Of a stretch of DNA of 61,371 nt, positions 58,318-61,371 are shown piece by piece. Numbering within the stretch: the stretch's first letter is position 1; every line of letters begins with the position of its first letter. Both the position numbers and the translations under genes were made by a program. The notes under the pieces were generated by a model. That model had not been told where the DNA came from and ran no database searches. It worked only from the letters and a program-made list of their open reading frames with translations. Source of the stretch: Mogibacterium sp. (GTDB taxonomy: Bacteria; Bacillota; Clostridia; Peptostreptococcales; Anaerovoracaceae); assembly GCA_017431685.1 (NCBI GenBank), contig JAFRKO010000051.1:1-61371 (forward strand), given 5' to 3'.

Positions 58318-60600
58318 CTAGAGTCTTATTCCCTCATCGTCTTTTCTGTTGGCTGATTTCTTTCTTTGTCTGTCAGCCTTTGCTTTATTATCTTCGTACT
58401 TGGATATTCCCTCTTTCTTTGTCAGCTCATAGAATACCGGGCTGCAGAGGAATATTGATGAATAAGTACCTGTGAACACACCGATCATCAGCGGGATAAG
58501 GAACGATCTGAGTTCCGATGATGCCATGATGAACAGCGGTATCATAACGAGCAGTGTTGTAAGTGATGTCATGAGCGATCTGGACAGAGTCTGGTTGATA
58601 CTCGTATCGATGAGCTGTACACCCTGTTTACGCTTGAAGAACTTGGAGTTCTCTCTTATACGGTCGAAAACAACGATGGTGTCGTTGATCGAGTAACCTA
58701 CAACTGTGAGGATACCTGCGATGAACGGGTTGTTGATGGTTATGCGGAATATAGCGTAAAACGATAATGCAACGAGTACGTCATGTGCAAGACCTGCTAC
58801 AGCTGCAAGACCATACTGCCAGTTCTTAAATCTGAATCTGATATAGATGAGCATGCACAGTGCTGCAAGCAGTATGGACTTTGTGGCATTCGATCTCAGA
58901 TCCTTTCCGACTGTAGGTCCGAATTCTTCAGATGCGAGTACGTCAGAATCTTCAAATCCGTACTTATCCTGAAGCGTTTTTACTACAGTCATACGGTCAT
59001 CAGCCTTGAGGTCTTTAATAGTTCTGATGATGATCTGTGAATTGTTTCCGGAAGCATATACGATAGTCGGATTGAGATCATATTCAGCCAGAGTATCCTT
59101 GACCTCATTGATATCAACCTCCTGGCCCAGCTCGATCTGCATCATTGTACCGCCGGTGAAATCAATACCGTAGTTGAAGCCTTTGAACGCAAATGCTGCA
59201 ACACCAATGAGGATAACAGCAAGGCTAAGTGCATAGAACTTCTTTCTGTTCTCGATGAACTTGATATTGAAGTTCCAGCTGAACTTAGGTGTGCCGTCTT
59301 CCTTGATGCCGAACATCGAAGGTGTTCCGAACTTTTCGCTCTCAGCAAGGAGATTTACGAAGAGCTGTGTGATGAATACAGCCGTAATGACAGAAACTAC
59401 AGTACCGATCATCAGTGTAAGTGCGAATCCCTTGACGGATGTAGTACCGAACATGTAGAGCACGAAGGCAGCTACAAGCGTCGTGGTCTGTGAGTCAACA
59501 ACTGTCGAAAGTGCTGCGCGGTAACCCATGTCTACAGCAACTCTTACAGACTTGCCTTTCTGTATCTCTTCTCTGATTCTGGTGAAGATGATTACGTTAG
59601 AGTCAACAGCCATACCTATGGACAGAATGATACCTGCGATTCCAGGGAGAGTAAGTACAGATCCCATACCTACCATGATCCAAAGTACAAACTGTATATA
59701 GAGAAGGAGTGCAAGGTCTGCAATAACGCCGAGCATTCCATATGCTATTACCATCAGTATAAGCACGAGGGCAAGTCCGATAGCTCCTGCCTTTACAGAA
59801 AGCTGGAGTGCGTTTGCTCCGATAGTAGCAGTCTGGACAGACGAGTTGATTTCTGTCAGATTAGCCGGAAGAGCACCGCCCCTGATAAGTGCGGAGAGCT
59901 GTGATGCTTCCGTTTCGCTGAATCCGCCGGCCCTGGTTATCTCGCATGTTCTTGAATTTATCTTTTCATGTACGAGCGGTGCAGATATGACTTCATCATC
60001 AAGTGCAATGACGATAGCCGTTCTGTCAACGAGATTGCCTTCTTCATCTGTCATCTTAGGTTCAACTCCACCCTGATATGCTTTTTCAGTAGCATCGGCA
60101 AAGAGATTGCTTCCCTCTGAAGTGAAGTCTATTGTAATCTTATATCCTCCGTTCTCAGTGTCATTTGCCATCTGAGAATCGCTTATACCTTCACCGGTAA
60201 GTGCGAGAGTTCCGTCTGCGAGGAAGAACTGCAGCTGTGCAGTACGGCCGATCTGTTCGATTGCTTCCTGTGCATTCTCTACACCCGGCATCTCAACTCT
60301 GATGCGGTTGGTACCCTCAATTGATACCTGAGCTTCACTGATACCCATGGCGTTGACACGGTTCTCGAGTACGCTCTTTGTCTGGTTCATGATACCTGCA
60401 AGTTCGGTTCCTGTCTCCGGGGTATCAGCTTCGAGCAATACATAAACACCTCCGTTGATATCGAGGCCGTATTTAAGCTGTTTGCCGAGATTACCGAAAT
60501 TGCTTCCAAGACCGAAAAATGATATCAGCCAGGAAGCTACGAGCAGTACGACTATCAATACCGCAAATACTTTTCTTCTACCTGTTTTCTTTGATTTCAT
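58318..60600 (-). CDS. secDF: Fused protein-export membrane protein SecDF
   Basis: A 760-residue fusion of SecD and SecF, which use the proton gradient to complete Sec export. SecD part (1 to about 435): a first helix, the P1 domain with GLDINGGVYVLLEADTPE and ENRVNAMGISEAQVSIEGTN, and five more helices with ISIGMAVDSNVIIFTRIREE. SecF part (about 445-735): FNYGIDFTGGTMMQIEL and VVGYSINDTIVVFDRIREN. The basic tail reaches 760. Fused SecDF is known in Bacillus and many Clostridia. TAAGGAG lies upstream. A terminator separates it from yajC. Confidence 0.97.
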   Translation of the reverse strand: MKSKKTGRRKVFAVLIVVLLVASWLISFFGLGSNFGNLGKQLKYGLDINGGVYVLLEADTPETGTELAGIMNQTKSVLENRVNAMGISEAQVSIEGTNRIRVEMPGVENAQEAIEQIGRTAQLQFFLADGTLALTGEGISDSQMANDTENGGYKITIDFTSEGSNLFADATEKAYQGGVEPKMTDEEGNLVDRTAIVIALDDEVISAPLVHEKINSRTCEITRAGGFSETEASQLSALIRGGALPANLTEINSSVQTATIGANALQLSVKAGAIGLALVLILMVIAYGMLGVIADLALLLYIQFVLWIMVGMGSVLTLPGIAGIILSIGMAVDSNVIIFTRIREEIQKGKSVRVAVDMGYRAALSTVVDSQTTTLVAAFVLYMFGTTSVKGFALTLMIGTVVSVITAVFITQLFVNLLAESEKFGTPSMFGIKEDGTPKFSWNFNIKFIENRKKFYALSLAVILIGVAAFAFKGFNYGIDFTGGTMMQIELGQEVDINEVKDTLAEYDLNPTIVYASGNNSQIIIRTIKDLKADDRMTVVKTLQDKYGFEDSDVLASEEFGPTVGKDLRSNATKSILLAALCMLIYIRFRFKNWQYGLAAVAGLAHDVLVALSFYAIFRITINNPFIAGILTVVGYSINDTIVVFDRIRENSKFFKRKQGVQLIDTSINQTLSRSLMTSLTTLLVMIPLFIMASSELRSFLIPLMIGVFTGTYSSIFLCSPVFYELTKKEGISKYEDNKAKADRQRKKSANRKDDEGIRL

Positions 60601-60707
60601 AACTCCTTAATACCTTTCAATTATTAGCCGCATTTTCAAAAAAGCGCAAAATACGACATTAAATAATTATTCAATCTATTGTACTCGTTTAAGCTTTATT
60701 TTTCAAT

Positions 60708-60740
60708 GAAAAAAGCACATCCGGAAAGCTTTCGGATGTA
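60708..60740 (-). terminator. Rho-independent terminator after yajC
   Basis: On the - strand ACATCCG (60739-60733) pairs with CGGATGT (60723-60717), followed by GCTTTTTTC. Confidence 0.85.
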
Positions 60741-60767
60741 CTTATTTCAATGCTTTTTTGACTTGTT

Positions 60768-61163
60768 TTATTCAGCGTCGTCGGATTTTCTGCTGAGTTT
60801 CTTAGGAGTGACCTTTTTATCTCTTGAAGGTGCCTTTTCCTCATCTTCTTCTTTTGCAGCTTCCTTAGCAGCCTTAGCAGCAGCATTAGGATCTTTCGAG
60901 CTGACACTTGCGATTGCGGACTTAAGGAACTCGATTTTGTTCTTGCCGGCAGATGTTGAGATGATGATGGATTTATCGTTGATTTTCTCTACCTTGCCGA
61001 TAATTCCGCCGATAGTGATGACCTCATCTCCTACTCTGAGAGCGTCTCTCATCTCTTTGTCAGCTTTTTCTTTCTTCTTCTGAGGTCTGATCATCATGAA
61101 ATATATCATAGCGATCAGAAGTACCATCAACACTAAACTGAATGCAGGACTGCTTGGATTCAT
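60768..61163 (-). CDS. yajC: Preprotein translocase subunit YajC
   Basis: A 131-residue single-pass protein of the SecDF-YajC complex. One membrane helix lies at about 6-23 (AFSLVLMVLLIAMIYFMMIR), then PQKKKEKADKEMRDALRVGD and VITIGGIIGKVEKIND form the conserved small beta domain. The charged tail (about 85-131, rich in Ala, Lys and Glu) is longer than in many members. AGGAGGG precedes the start. It lies upstream of secDF and downstream of two tRNA-Leu genes. Confidence 0.95.
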   Translation of the reverse strand: MNPSSPAFSLVLMVLLIAMIYFMMIRPQKKKEKADKEMRDALRVGDEVITIGGIIGKVEKINDKSIIISTSAGKNKIEFLKSAIASVSSKDPNAAAKAAKEAAKEEDEEKAPSRDKKVTPKKLSRKSDDAE

Positions 61164-61193
61164 AATACCCTCCTAATGATTGATCTGGAAAAA

Positions 61194-61280
61194 TGGTGCC
61201 GGCGGTGGGGGTCGAACCCACACGATATCGCTATCACGGGATTTTGAATCCCGCGCGTCTGCCAATTCCGCCACGCCGGC
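61194..61280 (-). tRNA. tRNA-Leu (anticodon CAA), CCA encoded
   Basis: An 87-base class II tRNA. The acceptor starts GCCGGCG and its 3' strand ends CGCCGGCACCA, so CCA is encoded. The D arm has GGCGGAATTGGCAGACG. The anticodon stem CGGGA/TCCCG encloses loop TTCAAAA, giving anticodon CAA. A long variable arm and the T loop GGTTCGACCCC follow. It decodes UUG. Confidence 0.96.
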
Positions 61281-61304
61281 ACATGGCAATTTTGGCTAAA
61301 AAAA

Positions 61305-61371
61305 TGGTGTGGATGACTGGACTCGAACCAGCACGGTTTAACCCACATGGCCCTCAACCATGCGCGTCTAC
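61305..61371 (-). tRNA. tRNA-Leu (anticodon GAG), 5' end cut by window edge
   Basis: A class II tRNA lacking its first bases. The anticodon stem CATGG/CCATG encloses TTGAGGG, giving anticodon GAG (CUC/CUU codons). The variable arm GTGGGTTAAACCGTG, the T arm CTGGTTCGAGTCCAG and the encoded 3' CCA (61305-61307) are present. It lies 24 bases upstream of the tRNA-Leu(CAA), so the two form a cluster. Confidence 0.93.

Noticed and set aside
1-61371. CRISPR arrays, insertion sequences, rRNA operons
   Set aside because: No regularly spaced direct repeats, transposase-like products with terminal repeats, or rRNA sequence were seen on either strand.

Overview
The window is a contiguous piece of chromosome from an anaerobic Firmicute of class Clostridia, most like gut Eubacteriales (Eubacterium/Anaerovoracaceae type). 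The evidence is gene content and order: rpmF, ftsK-rimO-pgsA-cinA-recA, rplU-rpmA-obg, alaS-ireB-ruvX, mutS-mutL-miaA, xseA-xseB-ispA-tlyA, hisS-aspS, rel and secDF. Other pointers are Firmicute-type LexA (Cheo) boxes, AAGGAGG ribosome binding sites, an L21 leader region, RNase J and IreB. G+C is moderate by eye. No transposon, prophage or CRISPR array is visible.

Layout. Every gene from 1 to 23.7 kb is on the + strand and every gene from 24.3 kb to the end is on the - strand. They converge on a non-coding gap of about 640 bases that holds paired stem-loops. The + half holds: (a) ribosome, division, lipid and recombination genes (29-10706); (b) comEA and a stand-alone Spo0A-C-like DNA-binding protein (10902-12111); (c) alaS-ireB-ruvX (12422-15762); (d) an accessory block, 15755-20823; (e) small membrane and secreted proteins (20942-23705). 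The - half holds an SOS-controlled LysM membrane protein, then long, tightly packed operons for mismatch repair, tRNA modification, DNA repair and isoprenoids, wall and envelope functions, translation factors, aminoacyl-tRNA synthetases, (p)ppGpp metabolism and Sec export. It ends in two tRNA-Leu genes, the last cut by the window edge.

The most interesting part is the accessory block 15755-20823. A LysR regulator overlaps the end of ruvX. It is followed by a 26-base perfect palindrome, a four-helix membrane protein, a flavodoxin-fold reductase with a C-terminal zinc-ribbon-like extension, a protein that I recognise as a close relative of the Eubacterium ramulus chalcone isomerase, and a cytoplasmic LVIVD-repeat beta-propeller rich in histidines. 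The block ends in a strong terminator. I read it as a flavonoid (flavone/flavanone) catabolic locus. The reductase is a candidate for the initial ene reduction, the isomerase for C-ring opening, and the propeller protein and the membrane protein are undescribed partners.

Other points: recA carries a Cheo box just downstream of its -10, and the TM-LysM (YneA-like) gene has a consensus promoter with three such boxes. Ribosomal protein L21 carries an added C-terminal HeH/Rho-N-like domain. L27 lacks the N-terminal extension usual in Firmicutes, and the Prp protease gene that removes it is missing from its usual place. MltG lacks a normally conserved segment. FtsK begins with an AT-hook-like motif.
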